Notes under the pieces: model-generated
What the model was told of the DNA's origin: nothing
What the model saw: the letters and a program-made list of their open reading frames with translations, nothing else
Databases searched by the model: none
Assembly: GCA_963782475.1 (NCBI GenBank)
Contig: CAWAJW010000015.1
Location: 930,001 to 994,000 of the forward strand
Direction: 5' to 3'
DNA length: 64,000 nt
DNA from: CAVQBP01 sp963782475
Lineage (GTDB): Bacteria > Bacteroidota > Ignavibacteria > Ignavibacteriales > Ignavibacteriaceae
In this document: one piece after another, positions 27,065 through 35,553 of the stretch
Numbering within the stretch: position 1 is the first letter of the stretch
How the letters are laid out: every line of letters starts with the position of its first letter
Program-made: the position numbers and the translations under genes

Positions 27065-28650
27065 AATTATCAGTAGGTATAACAAGACTTACACCAGGCT
27101 GGACAACTATTATCACGCAGATCGGGTTCCCGTTCGAAGAAATTATCTCAATTGAAAATAGTAATTTAAATGATTTTGCCGTTATAATAGTTTCCTCCAA
27201 ATCATTAAACAAAAAAGAAAGAGAAGCTCTATATAATTACACAGTCGAGGGAGGTTCGGTAATTTCGGAGGCTGAGAATGCTGAAGCAGTATATAAGGTC
27301 CTATTGAAAAACTCCTTCTTGAAGTATCTTTTTTCTGAATCAGATTCACTTTTTATTAATTATTTAGTCTGCGATTTATACTGTAATTCTAAGATTTCCC
27401 TTAATAGCGGTCATTTGATAAACCAGGATAAAATAAAATCCGTATTAGCAAAATCAATAGGGAAAGGAAATGTAATTGTTTTCCCGGAAGGATTTACAAG
27501 TTCAATACATAGAAGCGGTTCGATAAGAAAAAATTTCTACTCTGAGTTCAGTAATGATTTTACTTCCGAGAAGGTTTCAAAAGTATCAAAAGGGATAATC
27601 AGGCTCCATATTCAAAAAGCGCTTGAATACCTTTTTCATAAAAGAGGACTGCCGTTTGTTCACCTCTGGTTTTTCCCGGATGGAGCAAGAAATATTTTCA
27701 GCTTCAGGGTCGATACTGATATGGGCACTAATGAAGAAATAAATTCCTTAAATAGTCTGCTCCGGAATTATAGTATCCCTGCTACCTGGTTCGTTGAAAC
27801 GAGATCTGCTCAAAACCGGATAAATTTATTTTCAAGATTGAACAACCAGGAAATTTCTTATCATTGTTACCGGCATAAGACTTTTTTTAGTTATAAAAAA
27901 AATGAAGAGGATATTGCAAAGGGATTAAAAATTTTAGAAAGTGCCGGGATAAAACCAAGAGGATATGCTGCTCCCTACGGTAAATGGAATAAAACTATAG
28001 GAAAAGTAATCGACAATTTTAATTTTATCTATTCTTCTGAGTTTGGTTTTGCGTATGATTCACTTCCTCTTTTCCCTTACTATAATTCCGCTTTTTCAAA
28101 AACTTTACAGATCCCCATTCATCCTGTGAGTGTGGGCAGGCTTCATTGGGGAGGGCATTCTGAAGAAAAAATGGCTGAATATTTTTTAGACATTATTGAA
28201 CAAAAATTATTTTTTAATGAACCCATTATTTTATATACCCACCCGTTTGAAAAACGGCTTACCGTTTTTGAAAAAGTATTTGAAAGGATTGCCAGCTATA
28301 ATAATGGAATTATAAAAGGGGATGAGGCTGAAACTAAAAAAATTCCTATATTAACTTTTTCGAAATATGCCGAATGGTGGAAAAAAAGATTAGCGGTTAA
28401 ATGGAGTGCTGTGGAAAAAAATGGCAAAGTATTTATTTCTGCAAACGATTCGGATGAATCAATCAAATGCAGAGTTGTTTATCCGTCATGTGAAGAATTT
28501 ATCTTATCTACGACAAAAGATGAAGCGGTTAAGGTTGAAAAAGATAAGTATGAATTCCGCCCCTCTCTTAATCCGTATGAATTAAGGAAAAGAACATTTA
28601 AAATGATTAAATATGATATCATCGCACAAATTAGAAAATTGAAGCAATGA
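27061..28650 (+). CDS. Large polysaccharide deacetylase-like protein, probable CTG start
   Basis: The open frame runs from 27061 without a stop; ATG/GTG/TTG rules would place the start at 27304 and lose 81 residues. At 27061 a CTG overlaps the flippase stop (CTGA) and is preceded by AGAGGG with seven bases of spacing. It reads (M)KLSVGITRLTPGWTTIITQ, giving 529 residues. The C-terminal half has NodB-like motifs: FRVDTDMGT, EISYHCYRHKTF and GYAAPYGKWN. The first 190 residues resemble no domain I know. The stop overlaps the next ATG (ATGA). A glycan deacetylase in the surface-polysaccharide locus is likely. Confidence 0.75.
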   Translation: MKLSVGITRLTPGWTTIITQIGFPFEEIISIENSNLNDFAVIIVSSKSLNKKEREALYNYTVEGGSVISEAENAEAVYKVLLKNSFLKYLFSESDSLFINYLVCDLYCNSKISLNSGHLINQDKIKSVLAKSIGKGNVIVFPEGFTSSIHRSGSIRKNFYSEFSNDFTSEKVSKVSKGIIRLHIQKALEYLFHKRGLPFVHLWFFPDGARNIFSFRVDTDMGTNEEINSLNSLLRNYSIPATWFVETRSAQNRINLFSRLNNQEISYHCYRHKTFFSYKKNEEDIAKGLKILESAGIKPRGYAAPYGKWNKTIGKVIDNFNFIYSSEFGFAYDSLPLFPYYNSAFSKTLQIPIHPVSVGRLHWGGHSEEKMAEYFLDIIEQKLFFNEPIILYTHPFEKRLTVFEKVFERIASYNNGIIKGDEAETKKIPILTFSKYAEWWKKRLAVKWSAVEKNGKVFISANDSDESIKCRVVYPSCEEFILSTTKDEAVKVEKDKYEFRPSLNPYELRKRTFKMIKYDIIAQIRKLKQ

Positions 28651-29696
28651 ATATTTGTTTCGCAACTTACCCGGCTGTTGCTTTAACAGGGGGCGGTCCT
28701 TTTATTAAAATTAAGGAAACAAAAGCGCAGCTTGAACTGCTCGGGCACAAAGTTGATTTATATGACATGTGGAATACAAATCAAAATTTAAGAGACTATG
28801 ACATTATTCATCTTGTCGGAGCTAACTTTGCTGTCTTTGGATTTGCAAGAGCTTTAAAGGAAGAAAAAATAAATTATCTGCTTGAACCTGTATTCTTTTC
28901 AAATCATTCTTTTAAGTTTATAAGAAATATAAATTCAGTAGAAAAATTCACCAGGAAAATTGCAAGAGGTATCTGGTTTGACTACGGCATAATCAGGGAT
29001 ATTTGCAGCTGGTCTGAAATTGTTATGCCTAATACTTATTCTGAAGCTGAAATACTTTCAAATGGTCTGTCAATTCCAAAAGAGAAGTTTGAAGTCGTTC
29101 ATAATGGTGTGTCGGAAAGATTTTTAAATGGCGATCCTGAAATATTCAAAAAGAAATATGGAATAAATAATTTTATATTGTATGTCGGGCATCTCGGTTA
29201 TAAGAGAAAAAACGGACTTTCACTTGTTAAGGCTTTGAAGCAAATAAATCATCCCGCTGTTATCATTGGAAATGTTGCAGATGCAGGGGAAGGTAACGAA
29301 ATTTTAGCGGAAATAAAGAATAATAAAAATATTATTCTGATTCCTGCTTTGGAAAATGATTCTCCATTATTGGCTTCTGCCTATGCAGCCTGTGATACTT
29401 TTGTGCTTCCTTCGCAATTCGAAACTCCGGGCATTGCTGCACTTGAAGCAGGATTGGCAGGTGCCAAAATAGTTATAACTCCTTTCGGAGGCACTAAAGA
29501 ATATTTTAATGATATGGCGGAGTATCCCGATGTCTATTCGATTGAATCAATTAAAAGCTCTATTGAAAAAAGTCTTAACAAATCAAAAGATGAAAAACTG
29601 AAGAACCATATTATAAACAATTATCTGTGGACTAAAATCGCCCGAAAAACTTCTGAAGTTTATGTTAAGGTTCTGGACAAATTAAAATCAAAATAA
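28647..29696 (+). CDS. Family 4 glycosyltransferase
   Basis: This 349-residue GT-B enzyme has an N-terminal acceptor domain opening MNICFATYPAVALTGGGPF. The C-terminal nucleotide-sugar domain contains ILYVGHLGYKRKNGLSLVKAL and the EX7E signature in QFETPGIAALEAGLAG. It is coupled to the deacetylase-like gene by ATGA and belongs to the wecB-flippase operon. Sugar specificity cannot be predicted. Confidence 0.85.
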   Translation: MNICFATYPAVALTGGGPFIKIKETKAQLELLGHKVDLYDMWNTNQNLRDYDIIHLVGANFAVFGFARALKEEKINYLLEPVFFSNHSFKFIRNINSVEKFTRKIARGIWFDYGIIRDICSWSEIVMPNTYSEAEILSNGLSIPKEKFEVVHNGVSERFLNGDPEIFKKKYGINNFILYVGHLGYKRKNGLSLVKALKQINHPAVIIGNVADAGEGNEILAEIKNNKNIILIPALENDSPLLASAYAACDTFVLPSQFETPGIAALEAGLAGAKIVITPFGGTKEYFNDMAEYPDVYSIESIKSSIEKSLNKSKDEKLKNHIINNYLWTKIARKTSEVYVKVLDKLKSK

Positions 29697-29720
29697 TATA
29701 GAAACATCTTTGATACTGCA

Positions 29721-30731
29721 ATGGAAATGGAAAAATCCGGGTTAAGAATTTTAATCTGCAGGCCTGATAGAATAGGGGATGTCGTATTATCTACTCCCAT
29801 ACCCGGAGAAATAAAGAAAAAATATCCGGGAAGTTTTATAGCTCTCCTCTTAAGAGATTATACTAAAGATATCTATCTCAATAATCCGTATGTTGATGAA
29901 ATAATAATCTATGATGAAAACGTGAAGGCTGTTCCATTCATCAGAAAAATTAGTGAATATTCTTTTACACATGCTTTTATGCTGCTGCCGCAGGAAAAGT
30001 TAAGCTGGATTTTGTTTTTTAGCGGAATTAAGTATAGAATCGGGGTTGGGTACAAATTCTATCAATTTATTACGAATACCAAAAGCATTTTCAGGTATAA
30101 ATATAATCCTTTACGGCATGAAGCTGATTACTGTCTGGATATGGTAAGAAAAATCGGGATAAATCCTCAATCAATTAATCCTGAAATATTTTTGACAGAA
30201 AATGAAAAAGAAGAAGCATTAAAGTTAAAGAAAAGCGTATGTCCGGATGATGAATTTTTAATAGGCATAAACTCAACTAGCGGGAATTCTGCTCCTAATA
30301 TTATTCCGTTGGAATACAAAAAGCTTATTGAACTTTTACTGAATTTGAAAGGAATAAAAACAATAGTGACGGATTTAAATCCTCCCGATGAATTGAAGAA
30401 CATTGCCGGAGTTATTTATCCCAACATCGATAATACATTAAGGAAATCATTAATTACTTTTGCTGCTCTTGATTTATTGATATCAGCGAGCACAGGACCA
30501 ATGCATATTTGTTCTGCTCTGAAGATTAGAACCATTTCTTTATTTTCGCCGTTAACTGCCTGCTCTCCGCAGTTGTGGGGTCCTTTGGGAAATGAGGCAT
30601 ATATTCTTATGCCTGAACCAGGATATTGTCAGGTAAAGTGCTCCGGTAATCCCCGAAGCTGTAATTTTGCAGGGGAGGATGGAATTAATGCTGAAAAGAT
30701 TTATAAAAGAGTTTTGGAGATTATAAACTGA
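29721..30731 (+). CDS. Family 9 glycosyltransferase (heptosyltransferase-like)
   Basis: This 336-residue protein has the family 9 opening ILICRPDRIGDVVLSTPIP. Its C-terminal donor site includes LLISASTGPMHICSALKIRTISLFSP, where the family has STGPxHxAxAxG. Such enzymes add heptose or related sugars to lipopolysaccharide core. Cysteines near the end (YCQVKCSGNPRSC) resemble those of some LPS heptosyltransferase II proteins. It lies 25 bases after the family 4 transferase in the same orientation. Confidence 0.85.
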   Translation: MEMEKSGLRILICRPDRIGDVVLSTPIPGEIKKKYPGSFIALLLRDYTKDIYLNNPYVDEIIIYDENVKAVPFIRKISEYSFTHAFMLLPQEKLSWILFFSGIKYRIGVGYKFYQFITNTKSIFRYKYNPLRHEADYCLDMVRKIGINPQSINPEIFLTENEKEEALKLKKSVCPDDEFLIGINSTSGNSAPNIIPLEYKKLIELLLNLKGIKTIVTDLNPPDELKNIAGVIYPNIDNTLRKSLITFAALDLLISASTGPMHICSALKIRTISLFSPLTACSPQLWGPLGNEAYILMPEPGYCQVKCSGNPRSCNFAGEDGINAEKIYKRVLEIIN

Positions 30732-30744
30732 TGACAAAGTCAAT

Positions 30745-31881
30745 ATGAAATTTTTGCTTGCTCCCAATTCATATAAGGAAATTGCAGATTCGGTTGAAGC
30801 TGCTGATATATTTTCAAAATATCTGAATGGAAATAAACTTGATATTGTCGTAACACCAATATCAGATGGCGGAGATGCCTTTCTTAATGTATGCAAAGAA
30901 AACTTGAAGTTAAATCTAATAAAATATGGAATAGCAAAGAGTTATAGCGATGATATCATGCAAGTTAAAATAGGATATGATGAAAATAATCTTAATCTAT
31001 ATATTGAATCTGCCGAAATTTTAGGGTTGAAGGTAATACCTGAAAATAAAAGAAATCCCGGAATAATTAATTCAAAAGGATTAGGTGATCTACTTAAAAT
31101 TATAAAGGGTGAATCAGAAAACGGAAGGCTTAATGTTAAAAAGATATTCATTGGAATCGGGGGAACGGGGACTAATGATTTAGGTTTAGGAGCTTGCTCC
31201 CGGTTCGGACTAAAAATTTTCGATGACAAGAATGAATTAGATATTGAACCTGTAAATTACCACAAGGTCAAAAAAATCGAATGGACAGGGATAAAATTAC
31301 CATTTAAAATTATACCTGTTATTGATGTAAATAATAAACTTCTTGGAGGGACTGGGGCAACTTTAACTTTCGGCAAACAAAAGGGAGCAAGCGATATTGA
31401 ACTTCAATTAATTGAAAAAGGTTTTGAAAATATTATTAACATTCTTGGCAAAATGGGAATGATTGATTCTGCTGATAATTTATCCGGTTCGGGTGGAGGA
31501 TTGGCAGCAGGATTGTCAATATTTTTTAATGCCGAACCCAGGTCCGCAAAAGATTTCATTTTAAAAGATCTAGGTATTAATAAAATAAAAGAGAAAGTTG
31601 ATTATGTTTGTACAGGAGAAGGTTCCTTTGATGCTCAAAGCCTTATGGGAAAAGGAGCGGGGATTATAATCGATGAATTTAAAGACTCTGCAAAAAAGAT
31701 TTTTCTTGTCTGCGGAAAAATCGAAAAGGAAGCGAAAAAGAAATTAAGTGAAAATGTTTACTGTATTGAATTAATAAAGTATTTTTCTTCAAGAGAAGAA
31801 TCGATGAAAAATTTTGAAAAGGGAGCTGAACTGGCATGCAATGAAATTAATAATATAATTTTTCAGAATAATCAATATTAA
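30745..31881 (+). CDS. Glycerate kinase
   Basis: This 378-residue kinase of the GlxK/GarK type phosphorylates D-glycerate. Motifs are LLAPNSYKEIADSVEAAD at the start, SDGGDAFLNV, IGIGGTGTNDLGLGACSRFG (glycine-rich, substrate/ATP site) and VCTGEGSFDAQSLMGKG near residue 290. It is 13 bases after the heptosyltransferase-like gene and is the last gene of that transcript before a hairpin. Its link to glycan synthesis is unclear; it may be metabolically independent. Confidence 0.88.
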   Translation: MKFLLAPNSYKEIADSVEAADIFSKYLNGNKLDIVVTPISDGGDAFLNVCKENLKLNLIKYGIAKSYSDDIMQVKIGYDENNLNLYIESAEILGLKVIPENKRNPGIINSKGLGDLLKIIKGESENGRLNVKKIFIGIGGTGTNDLGLGACSRFGLKIFDDKNELDIEPVNYHKVKKIEWTGIKLPFKIIPVIDVNNKLLGGTGATLTFGKQKGASDIELQLIEKGFENIINILGKMGMIDSADNLSGSGGGLAAGLSIFFNAEPRSAKDFILKDLGINKIKEKVDYVCTGEGSFDAQSLMGKGAGIIIDEFKDSAKKIFLVCGKIEKEAKKKLSENVYCIELIKYFSSREESMKNFEKGAELACNEINNIIFQNNQY

Positions 31882-31889
31882 GAGTTTGA

Positions 31890-31911
31890 AGAGGTTCCGG
31901 AAAAAACCTCT
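31890..31911 (+). terminator. Hairpin after glycerate kinase, possible terminator
   Basis: AGAGGTT (31890-31896) pairs with AACCTCT (31905-31911) around an eight-base loop. The stem starts nine bases after the stop codon. It is followed by an AT-rich stretch without a clean T run, so intrinsic termination is plausible but weak. Confidence 0.45.
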
Positions 31912-31997
31912 ATAAAATTTATTATTTTATCCTGCCCTAAAATTTGTTAAATTAAATATAATTACAATCAATTTATTTATAATTAAAAAGGATTTAA

Positions 31998-32837
31998 ATG
32001 AAGCAGTATTTAGATCTTATAAGGTTAGTTATGGAAGAGGGAACGAGAAAACCTTCACGAACCGGTGTTGATACAATCTCTTATTTCGGAGCGTTTTATA
32101 GAGTCGATCTTTCTAAAGGATTTCCGCTTCTTACCACAAAAAAAATGGAATGGAAATCATTGCTGTATGAAGTTTTATGGTACTTATCGGGAGAAAACCA
32201 TATAAGAAATCTGCAGAAACATACTAAAATCTGGAATGCCTGGGCGGATGAAAAAGGAAATCTTGAAACTGCTTACGGATATTACTGGCGCCATTTCCCC
32301 AGTGCTCAGAAAGACGAAAATGGAAACTGGAATATTCAAGAAGTGGATCAAATAAAATATGTAATCGATGAAATAAAAAGAAATCCATACAGCCGCAGAC
32401 TGGTTGTAACAGCCTGGGAGCCGGGTAATGCAACTAAAAGCAAGCTGCCTCCTTGCCATTATAGTTTTGCTTTCAATGTAAGTGATGGGAAACTTAATTG
32501 CCATTTAACCCAGAGGTCAGGTGATATAGCTCTTGGAATTCCGTTTAACCTTGCTGCTTATTCAATTTTAACCCAGATAATTGCTCAGGAAGTAAACCTG
32601 GAATTAGGATTTTTTGCTCATACTATAATTGATGCTCATATTTACGTTGGTGATAAAGGAACTGAGAATGAAAAATATGATCATCTTGAAGGATTAAAGG
32701 AACAATTAAAACGTGAACCGCTTCCTCTCCCGCAGCTAAGAATAGCAAAGAAACCGATTGATGAACTTGAATTTGATGACTTTGAACTTATTAATTATCA
32801 ATACCATGACAAGATAAAGTTCGAGGTTGCTGTTTGA
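31998..32837 (+). CDS. thyA: Thymidylate synthase
   Basis: This enzyme methylates dUMP to dTMP with methylenetetrahydrofolate. It is 279 residues long. The catalytic Cys153 is in LPPCHYSFAFNV, and RTGVDTISYFG, YSRRLVVTAWEP and QRSGDIALGIPFN are all present. Its TGA overlaps the TTG start of the dihydrofolate reductase gene, the classical thyA-folA arrangement that regenerates tetrahydrofolate. An AAAAGG precedes the ATG. Confidence 0.97.
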   Translation: MKQYLDLIRLVMEEGTRKPSRTGVDTISYFGAFYRVDLSKGFPLLTTKKMEWKSLLYEVLWYLSGENHIRNLQKHTKIWNAWADEKGNLETAYGYYWRHFPSAQKDENGNWNIQEVDQIKYVIDEIKRNPYSRRLVVTAWEPGNATKSKLPPCHYSFAFNVSDGKLNCHLTQRSGDIALGIPFNLAAYSILTQIIAQEVNLELGFFAHTIIDAHIYVGDKGTENEKYDHLEGLKEQLKREPLPLPQLRIAKKPIDELEFDDFELINYQYHDKIKFEVAV

Positions 32838-33325
32838 AGAAAGTTATTATTTCGGCGGTAGCCAAAAACGGAGTTATAGGGAGATCAAACGGCGAAATCC
32901 CCTGGCATGTTAAAGAGGAATTCCAGCATTTCAAAAATACAACTTTGGGCTTCCCGATTATCATGGGAAGAAAATCTTTTGATGCTCTCGGGAAACCTCT
33001 TAAAGGAAGATTAAATGTCATTATAACTAATAACCCTGATTATAAAATTCCTTTTGAAGAAATAAAAATATTTCATAGCTTAAAAAAATCAATCGACTAT
33101 TTTGAATCATCAGGTCAGGATAAAATCTTTATAATCGGAGGCGGTGAAATTTATAAACAGGCGATTAATTTTGTTGATGAAATGATAATCTCTATAATGG
33201 ATTTTGAAGCAGAAGGCGATGTATTTTTTCCCCAGTTTAATGAATCAGAATGGAATATTGTAAAGAAAGATAAAAGAGAGCAGTTTGAGATTTTCTATTA
33301 TGTGAGGAAGGTGAGGGTTGTATAG
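32834..33325 (+). CDS. folA: Dihydrofolate reductase
   Basis: This 163-residue NADPH-dependent enzyme reduces dihydrofolate to tetrahydrofolate. Motifs are ISAVAKNGVIGRSNGEIPWHVKEE, PIIMGRKSFDALGKPLKGR and KIFIIGGGEIYKQAI. The start is TTG, overlapping the thyA stop (TTGA at 32834-32837), which keeps the normal N-terminus. Translation is therefore likely coupled to thyA. Confidence 0.95.
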   Translation: MKKVIISAVAKNGVIGRSNGEIPWHVKEEFQHFKNTTLGFPIIMGRKSFDALGKPLKGRLNVIITNNPDYKIPFEEIKIFHSLKKSIDYFESSGQDKIFIIGGGEIYKQAINFVDEMIISIMDFEAEGDVFFPQFNESEWNIVKKDKREQFEIFYYVRKVRVV

Positions 33326-33386
33326 GTATGATTAATATTCTTGATAAATAAAGAGATAAATATATTGGTAAATACTTAATATTGAT

Positions 33387-33414
33387 TACCTTGTACCCTA
33401 TACCTTATACCTTT
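33387..33414. repeat. TACCYTN heptamer tandem repeat
   Basis: Four heptamers (TACCTTG, TACCCTA, TACCTTA, TACCTTT) lie in the folA-mutL spacer and are followed by a T/C run. This resembles the hexamer arrays elsewhere in the window in being a short degenerate intergenic tandem repeat. Confidence 0.65.
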
Positions 33415-33440
33415 TTTTCCCAAGAACAGAGGACAGAGTT

Positions 33441-34211
33441 GTGCTCATGACTGATAATCGTATAAAAATACTTCCCGAAAACATTTCGAGTAAAATTGCG
33501 GCCGGAGAGGTTGTACAGCGTCCTGAATCCGTTGTAAAGGAGCTCATGGAAAACTCTATTGATGCCGGTGCGGATACAATTGAATTAATTGTAAAGAGAG
33601 CAGGGAAATCACTTATTCAGGTTGTTGATAACGGGATTGGAATGAATGAGGATGATGCTATTATTTGTATCCAGAAGCATGCAACAAGTAAAATATTCAG
33701 TTATGAAGACCTTGAATCTATTTCAACTCTTGGATTTAGAGGAGAAGCTTTAAGCTCTATCTGGTCTGTAAGCCAGGTTGAGATAAAAACTGAAACTAAG
33801 GAAGAAGAGATCGGCACTTTTATCAGGAATGAGGAAGCTGGGAATATCATAAAAGAAAAAGGATCTTTCACAAAAGGAACATCAATTTCCGTAAAAAACC
33901 TTTTTTATAATACTCCTGCCAGGAGAAATTTTTTAAAGACTGATGCTACCGAGTTAAAACATATTATAGATACTTTTAATAAGATTTCTTTAAGCCACCC
34001 GGATCTTAATTTCAAATTTTTTAATAATGATGATTTAATTTTTAATTATACTGCCGGGAATATTGAAAAAAGAATTGAGGAGATCTTTGCTGATAATATG
34101 CTTGATGCATTAATTCCGGTTGAAGAAAGAACGGATTTCATTTCATTATACGGTTATATTGGAAAACCTGCGCTTTTAAAAAAGAGTAAAGGTGAACAAT
34201 ATCTCTTTTAA
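33441..34211 (+). pseudogene. mutL: DNA mismatch repair protein MutL, N-terminal part before a frameshift
   Basis: This encodes the GHKL ATPase part of MutL, which links MutS mismatch recognition to strand incision. Motifs are IAAGEVVQRPESVVKELMEN with SIDAGAD, DNGIGM and GFRGEALSSI. The GTG start has AGAGGA seven bases upstream. At 34206-34209 a run of four T ends the frame in TAA after KGEQYLF. One extra T would restore LNSRFVLSRQINHAV, the expected MutL continuation. So the gene is one 628-residue mutL broken by a one-base deletion, whether real or a consensus error. Confidence 0.85.
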
Positions 34212-34249
34212 ATTCACGTTTTGTTTTAAGCAGACAAATAAATCATGCC

Positions 34250-35326
34250 GTGTTTACCGCCTATGAAAATATACTTGAAAAAGGCGACTACCCGTTTTTT
34301 ATTCTTTTCATGGATATTGATCCCAAAAGGATCGATGTAAATGTTCATCCTTCAAAATTAGAAGTAAGGTTTGAGGATGAAAAAGATGTTTACAATTTTG
34401 TCCTTGCCGTAATCAAAAAAAGCCTTGGTACGCATGATCTAGTTCCTTCAGTATCTTTTACAGATACAACTGAGGAGACAGAGAAATTAAAAGTACACAG
34501 CTTTAATAAAACAGAAAAGGGGGATTTCTCCGACAGGCCAAAATTAACCGAAAAGAAATCGTTTGCTAAAACAAACTTTTCGGATAAAGAAATAGATTTA
34601 ATTTTCAGTACTATCCCTGATGAAATAGAAAAATCAGGTCCGGACGAAACTGAGCATCCTTTTATCAAAACAGAAAGAAAGGAAACCGGGATTCCGGATA
34701 TACCAGGTAATCCGGAACAAAACATAAAATATTCAAAGGAAGTTAAAACCGAAGATGAAACAACCTTCATTATTCAGCTGCATAATAAATACATATTATC
34801 ACAGATAAAAACAGGTTTAATGATAATTGATCAGCATGTTGCCCATGAAAGAATTCTTTATGAAAAAGCATTAAAAAGATTTGAAGCTAATTTACCCTTT
34901 TCTCAACAGCTTCTGTTCCCCAAAACTCTGGAGCTGGATCCCGGCACTTTTGAAATTGTAAAGGAAATTAATCCCTATTTAATTAAATTAGGATTTGAGA
35001 TTAAGTTCTTTAGCAAAAATACAATTGTAATCGAAGGTGTTCCTGATGATGTAAAAAGCGGTTCTGAAGAGAAAATTCTAATAGAATTAATTGAGGAATA
35101 CGTTTTAAACCAGAGGGAAAAGAAATTAGAAGAAAGAGATAATATTGCAAAATCATATTCATGTAAAACAGCAATTAAAGCAGGGGACAAATTAACTGAT
35201 AAAGAGATGCGTTTATTAATTGATCAGTTGTTTGGCACTTCAATGCCTTATGTTTGTCCGCACGGCAGGCCGATAGTAGTTAAAATATCTTTAGATGAAT
35301 TCGACAGAAGATTTGGCAGAACTTAA
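34250..35326 (+). pseudogene. mutL: DNA mismatch repair protein MutL, C-terminal part after the frameshift
   Basis: This is the remainder of mutL in the frame restored by one added T at 34206-34209; homologous reading actually resumes at about 34208. It completes the transducer domain (YENILEKGDYPFFILFMDID, VNVHPSKLEVRF). A low-complexity acidic linker follows, then the dimerisation/endonuclease domain. DQHVAHERILYE fits the DQHA(X)2E(X)4E endonuclease signature with Val for Ala, and CPHGRP is the conserved zinc-site motif. MutL here would therefore be the nicking type used by bacteria that lack MutH. Without frame correction this half has no good start of its own. Confidence 0.85.
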
Positions 35327-35553
35327 AACGGAAACTGTAGATGAAAAATGGAATACCTGAGCTGTGAAATCTCAGAATTAATTTAATAAATATTGAAATA
35401 GTGAATTTATAAAAAGTAATAAATATCAGTTTTCTCAGCCGGGGTTTGTAAAAATCTTGCAGAGAAAATTATTACACGTTAAATATGTTAGCATAAGCCC
35501 AAAAGGCAGATTTAATAGATAGTTTCAAAAGAACTAAGAAATGAGAGGTAATT

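Noticed and set aside
35380..35553. Cobalamin riboswitch before the mutase gene
   Set aside because: A TTTTCTC/GAGAAAA pairing exists but no B12-box or conserved core could be found.
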